Source: Salvator merianae
Taxonomy: Eukaryota; Chordata; Lepidosauria; Squamata; Teiidae
Direction: 5' to 3'
NCBI GenBank assembly: GCA_003586115.2
Contig: QVOM02000112.1
Coordinates: forward strand, 108,758,411 to 108,822,410
Length of the DNA stretch: 64,000 nt
Notes under the pieces: generated by a model
Told to the model about the DNA's origin: nothing
Databases searched by the model: none
What the model saw: the letters and a program-made list of their open reading frames with translations, nothing else
Shown: positions 49,000 through 59,984 of the stretch, in pieces
Layout of the letters: the number at the start of each line of letters is the position of its first letter
How positions within the stretch are numbered: the stretch's first letter is position 1
Program-made: the position numbers and the translations under genes

Positions 49000-49960
49000 C
49001 TTCGTATTATTGTTGCTGTTTCAAACTACCCAGATGCTAGCAGGCTCAGGAGAAAAACAAAGGGAGGTGCTAACATCAGGTATTTTGGAACAGGGACAAT
49101 AATGGAAAGACCTGGCAGACAAGGAAAGAACCTGGAATTGGCTCCTGTAGTCTGGCAGTGGTGGCGAGAGGCAATTTCAGGATCTTAAAAAGATCCCACA
49201 ATTTCCTCTTGCCATCTGGAGTCACCCTTGAAAACTCCTTGGCAGCCATTAAACTCCTTGACAGCCTTTGGAAATCAGCTAGTTCTCTTGAAGCTGAAAA
49301 TAGGATTCAGCTTCCAAGAGGCCCGCTAAGAGTAGTAGATGTCTGTGACTGCTTCTTTTTTTCCCAAACTGACCTTTGCTGCACCCCATGCCACCTTTCT
49401 GTGGCATATATAGTTATTTTCTTCACCTACCCTTCAATGTAATGAAGACAAAACTTGTGCCCTTAAAGTAACCTGTTGCCTCAGGAGCGGCAGGTACAAG
49501 GGAGCGACTGCTTCTGAGGCAAAGTGCAGAGAGGCAGTGCAGCGAGTGCAGAGAGGCAGTGATTGGAAATCCACCACTCCATGCAGAACCTCAGTTGCGT
49601 ATGAAGGCCCATTGGCTACATGGAGGAGCAGCTTTCCAAATCCCTTCCTCTCCCCCTCCACCCTGGATGAGCTGTAACTCACTTGTACCTGTGTATTTCT
49701 TAAGATAGGCACATAGTTTCTGTCATGATTTTTTTGTGACTCTAATGCCATTACACATAAATAACAGTCCAGTAATGACCCTTCTTGAGAGCTTGCTGTT
49801 TAGTTATCTTGCTGTTCTAGTGTTCAGGTTTGTTCTCTTATACAAATAGTAGGAAGCCAGTATCAAGTAATCAATTACCATTTCCCAGTTGCCTAACTGG
49901 GCCAAATACTAGTTACAAAACATTGAAAGAAATGCTCCAAGTCGAAAAAAGCACACAACA
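49000..49960. other. Intron sequence, no recognised feature
   Basis: A duplicated GTGCAGAGAGGCAGTG motif lies at 49525-49562. Open frames at 49158-49442 (+) and 49434-49751 (-) have no recognisable domains. Confidence 0.45.
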
Positions 49961-49964
49961 GCTC

Positions 49965-50150
49965 TTCTACACCCACTTTTCAGTGGACTAGGGCAGCCAT
50001 TTTTGGCCATCTGATCTGGTCTGCACTCCATCCAATGTGGACAGAATGTACTAAACAGGAGGTGTAGCCTCCCTTGGATGATACCAAGATGCAGAAGGGA
50101 GGCCTCTGCAGCCCTTCATAGCACAGTTTACTGGGAAATGCAGAAATGCC
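49965..50150. mobile_element. Harbinger-like MITE fragment
   Basis: Ends CTGGGAAATGCAGAAATGCC followed by TTA, and contains ATCTGATCTGGTCTGCACTC and GGACAGAATGTACTAA, matching the long family members. The left end is degraded. Confidence 0.5.
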
Positions 50151-51392
50151 TTAGGTTTCTTTACTTAGGACAAGCTCCTTTTCTTACTTATGAAATATGT
50201 TGATGCTGAATGGACACTATGTACTTTCAGATTCCATCATGGTTCCCTGTTTTCTCCTCCAAGTCCCACAGATGGCAAATAATCTCTCCGTTTTTCCCCT
50301 TCTTGGCCCTGTGCTCCACAGTCTGCAAATATCCTTGTTTGGTCCGCTCCTCCCTCTCAAACCCTACAGCTTATAAGCCTCTGTTTCACTTCCTTTTCTC
50401 ATTCCTCAGCCTCCAGAACTATGTTTTCTAGTCTGCAGACCTTCCCTTGATCTCGTTCTAGCCTGCAAACCTCTGTTCCGCATCCTGCAAACCCATAATT
50501 TGTTGCCCTCCAGCCAGCACATCTCTGTTTTCTAGCCTGTAAATGTCCACATTCTTTATCTTTGTCCTGCATATTGCCATTTTGCCCCGCTTCTCCTTAG
50601 GTGAATCCTGCAAGCATGCTCTGGACACATGGGCAAGTAGCTGGGCATTTTAGCTCTGTAACCAATACAGTCAATCTGCGAGACCCTCTCTTGACTTTTA
50701 GTAAAGAATGATTTATAAATGTCAGCAGTTACACTAGAAATCTCAGCCTTCCCACTCCTTCCAGCCTTTGCTTTTAAAATCATTACACTCCTTGTGATCA
50801 TGCTACGTTATTATTTGGGCAATGTCGTAGGAAAGTTCAACAATGTTGGGATTTAAAATTTTAGCTTTCCGCCGTTTTCTTTTTCTTGGTGTTTTGTTCC
50901 TTATGCTTTGTACTGATAACTTTAAAAACAGATAGAAAAACTATGAGTTCACAGAACTGCTTCCCTTGCAAATGTAGACCATCATTTTCTCTTACTCCAA
51001 CCACCGTAGAAATTAAAGTCATACGCCTCTTGGTATTCTCTTAGCAGCTTAGTTACCAATGGCCCTTTGTGTCTATTTGATTTTATTTTAAGTGGGAGTT
51101 GAACAGATGAATGTCAGAAGGCAAAATTGTGGTCCTTATTGCTTTAGCTTTCTTTGCTAATTGTCGTTACGCCCACAAACAGATTTCAGGTTTTATAGCT
51201 TCCAAGTATATTTCAAATGATTCTCTGAAACAATTATTTTGCAGAAATGAGCAGGCATGCTATCAGAACATTCCTACATTTCTTTTTTAATACCTCTTTT
51301 TAACTTTTCAGAACCATAAAATTCCTTGGTCTGTGGCGGATGCATATATGCTATAATCTGAAATTGTCCTTGTATTAGGAACATCAAAATAT

Positions 51393-51530
51393 GGCTGCAT
51401 CCAGACACCGCTTACTTATTCCATTATATTTGGATATTCTGGAATAAAGCATGGATATTCTGGACTATCTATGCTTTATTCTAGAATATCCAAATATAGT
51501 GAGATAAGTATGCAATGTCTGGATGCAGTC
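51393..51530. mobile_element. Fold-back hairpin element (about 138 bp)
   Basis: Left arm GGCTGCATCCAGACACCGCT ... ATATTTGGATATTCTGGAAT; right arm TTCTAGAATATCCAAATATA ... ATGTCTGGATGCAGTC. The arms pair over roughly 65 bp with few mismatches and almost no loop. A half copy lies at 34395-34465. Confidence 0.75.
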
Positions 51531-51654
51531 TACCTCTCTGGGGCACTTCTGCAATTCAGATATATGTCTCTAATAGTAGTCAGCTAAGACCTTTTCTGCA
51601 CTGGGCCTTATTCTGGATTATATCACAGAAGAGGTGCCTGCTGTGTGCCTGCTG

Positions 51655-51950
51655 TTTATTTATTTGTTTGTATTTTTATCCCACTATATATCCGAAGGTC
51701 TCAGGGCAGGTTATAGCAATAAAAGCCCCGAGTCTTCGGAGAGGGGCGGCATATAAATCTAATAAATAAATAAATAAATAAATAAAAGCAAAATATAAAA
51801 TGAACACACTCAGAACAATAACAGAGGGGAGGGGGAGCTGTTTCCTCAGCCAAAGGCCAGGGTAAATAGCACCTCTTCACTGATTTCTTGAACAACATAT
51901 GAAGATGCCTGGTGCACTTCTGGGGGAAGGCTATTCCATAGTCTGGACTA
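51655..51950 (-). mobile_element. L2-type LINE 3' end, minus strand, itself interrupted
   Basis: Minus-strand tail TTTATTTATTTGTTTGTATT and CCGAAGGTCTCAGGGCAGGT on the left. The rest of the 3' part (TTTCCTCAGCCAAAGGCCAG, AGCACCTCTTCACTGA) continues after a small + strand tail at 51720-51785. Confidence 0.65.
51720..51785 (+). mobile_element. Second L2-like tail in opposite orientation
   Basis: CTTCGGAGAGGGGCGGCATATAAATC (read in two parts) followed by about six AAAT units, a + strand LINE 3' terminus nested in the minus-strand L2 fragment. Confidence 0.65.
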
Positions 51951-52471
51951 ACATGCAGGATGGCAGGCTCCTATTCCAGGATATAATCTGGAATAAAGTC
52001 TAGTGCAAACAGGGCCTAAAATGCTCTGCTCGTGGAAGATCCTGGCAAGTATCAAGTATCCTGGCAAGTATCAGGACCCTTGCAAACCTTGTTTTGCCTC
52101 CTAGGACTCAGGAGCATCTGCTGTTCACCTCTGCATCTATTTTATAGTCTCATATCACAGCCAAAGAGGAGAGAGATGAGTTTTTTTTTAAAAAAAAATC
52201 ACTGTATTTTTTGCCATATAAGACTCACTTTTTCCCCAACAATAAAAATCTCTAAAAATCACCCTGCATCTTTTTAAAAAAATATATTTTTCCTAAATAT
52301 TCATTGCCAAATTATAGGTCCATCTTATATGGCAGTGTGTCTTGTAGGGCACAAAATGTGATATTATGATAAAGTGAGAAAGAAAAATACTTGTGAGTTT
52401 TCTTTAATGGAGATTAATTCCAAAGAGTAGAATGAAATATAAGTTGTAAAAATAGGATATGTTTTGTCTAA

Positions 52472-52617
52472 GACCCTTTCTGCACTGGGCTTTATTCCAG
52501 GATATATCCCAGAATAGGGGCCTGCCGTCCACATGCTAATGCAGACTACAGCAGGCCTGGGTGGCAGGCCCATATTCCAGGATATATCCCGGAATAAGGG
52601 CCAGTGCAGAAAGGGCC
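52472..52617. mobile_element. Harbinger-like MITE, 116 bp before exon G
   Basis: The 146-bp palindrome starts GACCCTTTCTGCACTGGGC and ends GGGCCAGTGCAGAAAGGGCC. Arms TTCCAGGATATATCCCAGAA and TTCCAGGATATATCCCGGAA. TAA precedes it; the right flank is TGC, so the duplication is imperfect. The 182-codon minus-strand frame across it and exon G is a shadow. Confidence 0.78.
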
Positions 52618-52733
52618 TGCCTGTTTTAGAGAATGAGGATTGTTTCAATGTACTCAGAAAGTGCTCATTTGTTGACTGAACGCTACTCTGTGCAAATAAA
52701 ATTCTCTTCCTCTTTTTCCTTTTTATTGAGCAG

Positions 52734-52922
52734 GACATGAATATCCGTTTGCGATTAAAATGAACCACCTTTTTGGCACTCTGCCTCGGATTCAGAAATC
52801 CAAAAACAGCCCCAGCCCTGTGGAACTTCACGAGGCCTTCTTGGTGGAGGAGCTGCCCCGAAAACATCAGTGCCAGTTTATACTCAAGCCAAGTCGCCTG
52901 GCCACTGGCCACCAGCTGAATG
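52734..52922 (+). CDS. ARHGAP20: ARHGAP20-like exon G: end of RA domain and following linker
   Basis: Exon of 189 bp, phase 1 at both ends. The acceptor is CTTTTTCCTTTTTATTGAGCAG ending at 52733; the donor GTGAGT starts at 52923. It encodes HEYPFAIKMNHL, then a variable serine/proline-rich stretch, then LHEAFLVEELPRKHQCQFIL and KPSRLATGHQLN. The QCQFILKPSRLA block is conserved in ARHGAP20, while the central SKNSPSPVE region diverges from the mammalian protein as I recall it. A Harbinger-like MITE ends 116 bp before this exon. The open frame continues into the intron, but the donor is strong and the downstream residues do not match the family. Confidence 0.88.
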
Positions 52923-53215
52923 GTGAGTTTCCCTATTTAAAAGAAAGCTTGTCCAGAGAATCTTCTTAGATTAACTCTGCACGGTAAGGCCAACATTTCT
53001 AGAAAATGGGCAGAGGAAAGCACTGGAATGTAGTAGAGAAGAGACTACACCAGATAGATAGTCAGGGTATATTAAGAATTCCTTTTGTACTGGACTAAAG
53101 TTTCCATGCTCTTGAATCCCTGCAAATGGTCTTTAGAGGCATCCTGCGTGTCTCTGCACAGTGTTGGCAGTACCTAGGCATTAGTTCTAGTAGCCAATTC
53201 AAAACCAGACATGAA

Positions 53216-53247
<32 letters not shown>

Positions 53248-53266
53248 TGTGTGTGTATGTATATAA
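53216..53266 (+). repeat. (TG)n microsatellite
   Basis: About 50 bp of TG repeats with two TATG interruptions. Confidence 0.95.
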
Positions 53267-53627
53267 ATTTGCCTTTTTCTCATGAATAACTGGATGTTTT
53301 GTTCAAAACAATTGTCTCATTTTCTGTCTCGGCCTCTTAGTCTTAAGGACAGACATTTTGGGTCCAACTGTCCCCTTATCCCCAGGTTATGATAAGTAAG
53401 TCTTTTTTGCAGCTTATCTGAGCAGTTTCTGGCTATCCTATTGATTCAGATTTCCAGATTTCTGTGAAAGATACTGGAGGATAACAGTTCCTAAAACTGT
53501 GAGGAGTAGGGGAGAGAGAAAGTGAGGAGAAATGCACTGGAACATTGCTAATCCAAGGGATCTTGTTCCAGGTATCTCTTCCCATATTAACATTGGGATT
53601 CTAGAAACTTTTACATATTTGCCATTA

Positions 53628-54180
53628 AACATAAGAGGAGCCCTGCTGGATCAGGCCACAGCCACATCTAGTCCAGCATCTTGTTTCACACAGATATTAT
53701 AAAGGTAAAACCTTCACCTGCTATCAACTCCCTGTATCCTGCCTGTCTCTCCACCCTGGAGGCAGTACCTAGGCATCCATTCTAATAGCCACTTATAGAC
53801 CTGACCTCCACGAGTCTGTTCAATCCCTTCTTAAAGCTATTCAGGCTGATTGCTGTCATCACCTCTGCTGGTAGTAAATTCCATAGACCAGTGAAAAAAT
53901 ACTTCCCATTGTTGGTCCTAACTCTCCTACCCGCCAGCTTCATAGAGTGTCCCCTTGTCCTAGTATTGTGTGATAGAGAAAATAATTTTTCTCTATCCGC
54001 CATTTCCATACCATGCATGATTTTATATGCGTCAATCAGGCCCCCTCTTAAATGCCATCTTTCAAGGCTGAAGAGGCCATAGGATATTATGTGTCTCACA
54101 GGGGGCTCTAGAATGTGGATGCCTTTTAGATGAGATGCATTTTGAGCCCCATAATAATTTCCTGTGTCTGTGACATTCAT
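53628..54180 (-). pseudogene. CR1-like LINE 3' end with reverse-transcriptase C-terminus
   Basis: On the minus strand an open frame of up to 132 codons contains LFSLERWHLRGGLIDAYKI, HNTRTRGHSMKLAGRRV, NGKYFFTGLWNLLPAEVMTA and LNSFKKGLNRLVEVR. This is the typical C-terminal region of CR1/L2/Rex-type reverse transcriptases (SLxxRRxRGDLIxxYKI, then FFxxRxxxxWNxLPxEVV). It is followed by the 3' UTR and the end motif GGCCTGATCCAGCAGGGCTC then TCTTATGTTT. The start codon at 54180 is outside the conserved part, so this is a 5'-truncated copy, not a host gene. Confidence 0.75.
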
Positions 54181-54984
54181 AAGATCTGCATTTGCTTATG
54201 GATAGCTTATGCTGATTTTGCTAAAGGGATGGGGCAAGGGGCTGAGAAAATATCATGGACACCTCTCTTTCTAGAAGCTTCTTTCTCCCAGGCCACTCCC
54301 TATTTCAGAAAGAAGAGATACACACTGCTCCTGCATAGAAATCCTTCACTTACATGATAGCTGCATAAAAATTTGATCAGTTCACTGATTCAGTCAGAAT
54401 GCCTGGCCTATAAGGGCAAAGTAGATATTAGTAATTCACCATATCCAGTAAGTCTGAGCTTGACTCTATTCTCACTTTCTTCTTTATGCATGCATCAATT
54501 AGGGGTTGACTAATGAGTGCATAATCCTCTATGTTCGATCGCATTAATTTTCCATGGGTTTGCATTAGCACTGCAGCCTTATAACATCCCAGCTGTCATT
54601 ATCTCTAGTTATCCTAATCTCTGGTGCCACTTCCTTTCGGCTGTTTTGCCTTCTACCCTACCAGCCACCAGTGAATTTGATTATGAGGTTGAGGTAAAAT
54701 CATTATAATTGGACAAGGAGTTCTTCCAGATTTTTCCTTTTTAAGCTATTTATAGTAGAGAAAATGAAACCACACTTCCCGCCTTATGATGGGGAGGGGA
54801 GTGTTCTTGGCACTATACTGGCAACCTGTGGTTCTTAGTCAGGGTTCTGATATTTCTGGGTGGGTTATTGAGTGGAGGGGGGGGGTAAATGTACTATAAG
54901 CTATGATGCTCAAAGGAGCAGCAACCAGAAGGTGACTGACTGCTTCGTAACCTAACAAGGAAAACTCCTTAATGGTTGTTGATG

Positions 54985-55125
54985 ACGATATAAGTATTTT
55001 AATGTATTTTTATCCTGCGTTTATTAAAATGTTTTTTACTGAGTGTTATGACCCACCCTGGGACCTTTGAGTGAAGCATGGGATACAAATGTAATGAAAT
55101 GAAATAAAATAAATAAAATAAAAAA
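54985..55125 (+). mobile_element. L2-type LINE 3' end
   Basis: TATTTTTATCCTGCGTTTAT, then GACCCACCCTGGGACCTTTG and GGGATACAAATG, with an AAAT-rich tail. Confidence 0.6.
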
Positions 55126-55198
55126 CTGTCAAAGGATCCACTCCTTTATTTTTTCTTGCTAAAGAAAAGAAAAGGATGACTGTGGTATAGTAATGATA

Positions 55199-55305
55199 GG
55201 GCCTGGTCACACCACAACATGGTAGTCCATTTTAGGATGGACTGGGAACTGAGGCCATTTTTGCCCTGTTCATATGGTGACTCCATGGGTGGTGTAGCCA
55301 GACCT
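55199..55305. repeat. One arm of a MITE-like element
   Basis: GGGCCTGGTCACACCACAAC and GTCCATTTTAGGATGGACTG recall the family P terminal motif, but no matching right arm was found. Confidence 0.35.
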
Positions 55306-55309
55306 CGGT

Positions 55310-56579
55310 TGGCAGTGGGTTGCCCCTTCTGGCTCCTGACGCCAAACTGCACTCCCTCCATGTCCTTTGTTAGCGATCATATGCCAAAATAGTCTCAGTG
55401 CTGGGATAATCCAACTGGGAGGGGGGGAATAATCCGAAGAAAAAATGGAAATATATTTTGGTAGGTGATTCCTTAGAACAGAGGATGGCCTGCCACTGGA
55501 TTAAAGATAAGGTGCGCCCATAGCCTTACTGTGGTACGATAGTCATTATGAAATATAAATAAATGGAATAATTGTTCTTAGCGTGTGCTGATTTTTTAAA
55601 GTTTGGATTTTGTTTTATTTTTTAAATCAATTTCATCTTACATTCACCTCAGAAAGGGGATCTGAACTTTAGTTGCTGTCAGTTTTAAATCCCTCTTGAC
55701 AGCAAACACTTGTGAGTGCATGCTCACACACATACCATCTTGACATATATCTTTATGAAAGATTTATAGTAATGTAACTGTTCTACAACTTAAAAACTTT
55801 AATGGTTTAGGGCTGGCGCTTGGGAGGGCTTTTCATCCTTGAACAGCATGTGGTAGGCACTTCTTGCTGGCTATAGTACTTGAAAAACATAGGTTGTGTT
55901 TTTCTAGAAATTATTGGGAGTTTTTTCTTTAAGTGCACAGTTACAGAAGCACCCCCTTGTGGCTCCTCAGTGTTACAATAAAAATAATTGCTCAGGATGA
56001 TATTGTGTGATTTTTATTATTGCGGACGGCTAGAACAATAATGACTAGAAACTTAAGAAATGGAGATTTAATTTATTTTAAGCATTTGGAGCCCTGCCAG
56101 TTACCATTTTATGGGTAAGCTTTTAGGCTGTCTCAAATTAATCCTTAGTGAAAGCCATGGTGGTTAAAAGTTTGTAGATTGGTAGTAAAATAGTAGCAGT
56201 GGTGAAGGTAAACAGACATTAATATGATAAATGTTCAAAGGGAGAATACTGTGAACCCACAATAGAAGTAGGGTATAATTAATCTTTTTTAATGCTTTTG
56301 CTTTTGAATGACTTTCATAAGGGACTTTTCATTTCTCTATTGTACTTCTCAGGATGTACATTTCAGGTGTAATAATGTTTCTACTCTCCAGATGTCAGCT
56401 GTCCAGAATATCTCAATAGTTGAAATTATGTTTGCATAGGAATGAGACTGACAAATGGTTTCAAAGTGAATATGCATTGTTGTGTAGCGGTCTTTTGATT
56501 TTGTCATTGTCAAGTGGGTAAGCCACAGACTGACAATAAAAGACACCTAAACAGTTCAGCATAAAAGAAACTTTCTTCT

Positions 56580-56627
<48 letters not shown>

Positions 56628-57215
56628 AAGATGTAAATAATAATAGTTAGAAACAGACAGGGAATTTAATTAACTGATAGATAAATGCATTAAGAAGATA
56701 TGATAACAAATTATATCATACATGAATTTGTATGTTTACAGTTTAATGTTGGCTGTATCAATTATAAAATATCATTTATAATAATAAAAATAAAATTAAA
56801 AATTAAAACTTTCCTGTTTTTAAATTTTCCTCCACATTTTGGTTGGTAAAAATCTCCAACATTCAGTTTTCAGCAAGTCTTTTGAAGCAATTCTCACAAC
56901 ATCAAATGAGATATATTTTATTACTACGCTTCACTTGGCATCCAAATACTTATGTAACCCTCTTTTTCAGTGCAGCAAAATCCAATAAACTAGTCTTAAA
57001 TCTTAACAACTGAAGATATGCAGGAGGTATTTTAAATGTGCATAAAAGTTGCCAAAGTTTTATTTTCCTTTGAATGTTTGAGGTGTTCTTGGTAGGGTTT
57101 TACTGTGAAAAAAGATATTTTTTTGTCCTGAAAACATTTGCATATACAACAATTATGGTAACAGTTGAAGAAAGGGATTCTACAGCTCTAGAAAAATAAA
57201 GCTTAGTACAGAGAC
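55310..57215. other. Intron sequence, AT-rich, one (AT)n run
   Basis: An (AT)n microsatellite lies at 56586-56621. No exon or mobile element recognised otherwise. Confidence 0.6.
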
Positions 57216-57219
57216 AAAA

Positions 57220-57595
57220 GGCCTTTCTACACTTACCTCTAATCTGGATTGTGATCCTCTTCTGGGTCTCATGCTGGTGCAGACCACAGAGACCCCACTG
57301 CTGTTGATATACTCCATCTGCCTGAGATGAAGCATATTCTGGATCAGAAAGCCCCAAAGGGCCTCCTGGTTCACTTAAAATCCTGAGTACTGGTAGATCT
57401 CAGTAGTGATAATAAGGTCTGCTGGTGTGCTGGGGCTATGAAGGACCCATTTTAGCAGCATGCTTTGTTGCGCCTCCAAAAAAAAGGTCCCCTGGGGGCT
57501 CTGAGGCCAGGAACTTTCATTCTTGGCTGTCAGGGGCTCTGATCCGGATCAGATGACTGCATGATACAGATCAGCTGATAAGTGCAGAAATGCCC
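57220..57595. mobile_element. Harbinger-like MITE, long form
   Basis: Left GGCCTTTCTACACTTACCTC, right GATAAGTGCAGAAATGCCCC. The inner GAGGCCAGGAACTTTCATTC block is shared with 20790-21190. Confidence 0.65.
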
Positions 57596-58219
57596 CCAGA
57601 TGCTACAGCATAGAAACTATCTGCAGCTAAAGAATTCAAATACTTTAAAAAAACACACCAATGAAACAGGTTGAAATACTAGTCACCAGCAATGATATGA
57701 GTTGTCTTAGGTCATCAGATTTCTCAACAGTATGATCCCAGTGCTGAGAAATCTGCTTGTAGACAGATAGCTAAAAAATGTGCAATTGGTGAGGGATGGT
57801 CTAGAAATTAAATAAAGAAATATAAAAAGAAAAATCTATGATCTAGAGCAGTTTTAAATTCCAAACTGAGTAAAATAAAATCAAAGTTCCTGGGGATTAC
57901 AGCCTTGTTAGAATAAATATAATGCCTGCTGGCAAACATATTTGCTTCTCTTAAAATCCCTCCCTTTTTTACAGGCATGTTTTGTATAAGAGGGATTAGC
58001 TTATAAAAGATAAAACAACTGATGCAACATATTTTCGATGTTCCTCCCATATGCCGCATTACTGCCAACTAGCAGGAGCACCCTTTTTAATTATATTATC
58101 AGGCAGGATGAGTGAAAAAGAGGGCTGTTTTGTGTTGTTCTTTCTACAGAGTTAAGAAATGTCTTCTCACCAGGAGCTGGCCAAGTCAGAGCACCTTTCA
58201 CAAAACTGTTATAACACTG

Positions 58220-58445
58220 AAGCTGCATTCACGCAACATTACAAAAAGCAGCTCAGATGCAACTTAAAAGTGGTAACATGTGGCAGTTGGTACCTCTAAT
58301 CCACATCAAGGGACAGAAAAATCACTTTGGAAGTGCATTATCTAGTATTTTTAATGTGAATCAGAGGTGGGATAGGAGTACTGACATGTAGCAGCAACCA
58401 CATCTAAGCCACTTCTGAGCTGCTTTTTAAAAACTCACATAGAGT
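58220..58445. mobile_element. Fold-back element, family F, copy 2
   Basis: Arms AAAAAGCAGCTCAGATGCAA and CTTCTGAGCTGCTTTTTAAA, with GGTAACATGTGGCAGTTGG facing TACTGACATGTAGCAGCAAC and TAATCCACAT facing ATGTGAATCA. Confidence 0.65.
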
Positions 58446-58934
58446 AGTCCACATCTTCTGGACTGGATTTTGGAGCTCAGGGTTAAGAGAGAGTTAAGAG
58501 AGAATGAGATTTCAGAACATATGGTTCTATAAAACTTCTAAATTTTAAAATGCAAACTAACTTATTCCATCCTAGAGCTGGTTCACATTTATGTTTTAGT
58601 TATGGGATAATTGCATGTACATGATTGTACATGATTGCCTATAAAGTTTTCAACCTTATAAATTTTGCGAAATAGTATTTAATATGAGTAGTTATGAGGT
58701 ACTTAATATGAGTGGGTTAGGGGAAAATTCAAATAAAAATTATACAAATCACAAGAAGCAACAGGAAACGTACACCATATAGTTCTCACAGAAGCCTGTG
58801 GACTTCAGAGAAAATAAAGGCAAATAAATAAAGGCAACCAGAAACAAGCTATGTGGTGCTCCAGCTGTTATAGATCTACTGGTCGATGCTGATGAGAGTC
58901 CAGAACATCAGGAAAACTGATGCAGATAACTCCT

Positions 58935-59400
58935 AAGCCATGTCCAGATGGGGAATAAATAGTGCGATTATGACTTAGCTTTGTTGGGATTGCCACACAT
59001 ATCTGTAGCATCCTCAATACAGCCCCACGATATCAGGGTGAAAACCTGCTACAACCTATTTTGGGAAACCCTGACTCTGAATGCAAGTTTCTCAAAATAG
59101 CACTATATCCTATCTATCTGGAATCTCCCAATGGGAGCCGCCATCTTGAACATGGGCACTGTGTATGCGTGAAGTCTGAAAAAGGTTGCTATGCATGTCT
59201 GGTGGTGATCACACACTTCCAGTATTTTGCGCTGTTGAAATACCCAGATGTGAGCATCACTATATCGTGCAAGCAGAAAGCCACCCCCATGCTGTACAGT
59301 CAACAAGTGATTATTCCAGAGGGGCTTTACTTTGGAATATTGCTTGTTAGCACAATTTTCGGGCAATGTCTGGAGCCAGCCCTAGAATATTACATTATAA
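58935..59400. mobile_element. Dispersed repeat, family D, long copy
   Basis: Starts CCATGTCCAGATGGGGAATA; contains GTGATTATTCCAGAGGGGCT and TGCTTGTTAGCACAATTTTC, shared with 9020-9245. A 129-codon + frame (59061-59450) and an 87-codon minus frame overlap here; neither shows a known domain. Confidence 0.5.
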
Positions 59401-59984
59401 ATGGGAACCTTGTGGATTATTTTTCTCCTCCTGAGGATAAATCTCCTTAATAGTAGGATATCTTGAGAAGACTAGGGCCATTGATAGAAGCACTCCGAAG
59501 TGTCCTTCACATTCTTGTGGAATGCGCAGAGCACAATGGTATTCCATAGAGCAATGGACATAAAGCAGAAAAGCAGGAAGATCAACAATTAGAATGCAGA
59601 TGGTGTAATCCCTGCTGTGAGTCTTATTGAACACAGCTTAGAATATGTTATCCTGCCTACTATGGGGCAGTGAGGACCATGGAGAAGTATTATTTCTCTG
59701 CCACTGTTGCATCCTCAAGTAGCTGTCCAGCAGAACTTTTCTGCGTGGTGAATGAACTAATTAACTCAGTCTGGAAGAAAGATGAAGGTCTGCTGTGATA
59801 AATTTGCAAGGTACCTTCAGGGTAAAATTACTCACATCTGCACATAATGAGATACCACAGCTAGGAAAGACCTGGTGGAGGTATCCAAAGAATTATCTGA
59901 TCCCATAATTATGGATCAGTTTCAATGATTGCAATTTGCTAATGTGGTCAAGTTGTTTGCAGGGATTCAACTGACCATTTACTC

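Larger units (their letters stand above)
51588..52016. mobile_element. Harbinger-like MITE (TAA duplication) interrupted by L2 tails
   Basis: Left GACCTTTTCTGCACTGGGCC, right AGTCTAGTGCAAACAGGGCC, flanked by TAA (51585-51587 and 52017-52019). The centre is split by LINE sequence at about 51655-51950. Confidence 0.75.

Noticed and set aside
52364..52912. 182-codon minus-strand open frame
   Set aside because: Antisense to exon G and the neighbouring MITE; exon G has family motifs and splice sites on the + strand.
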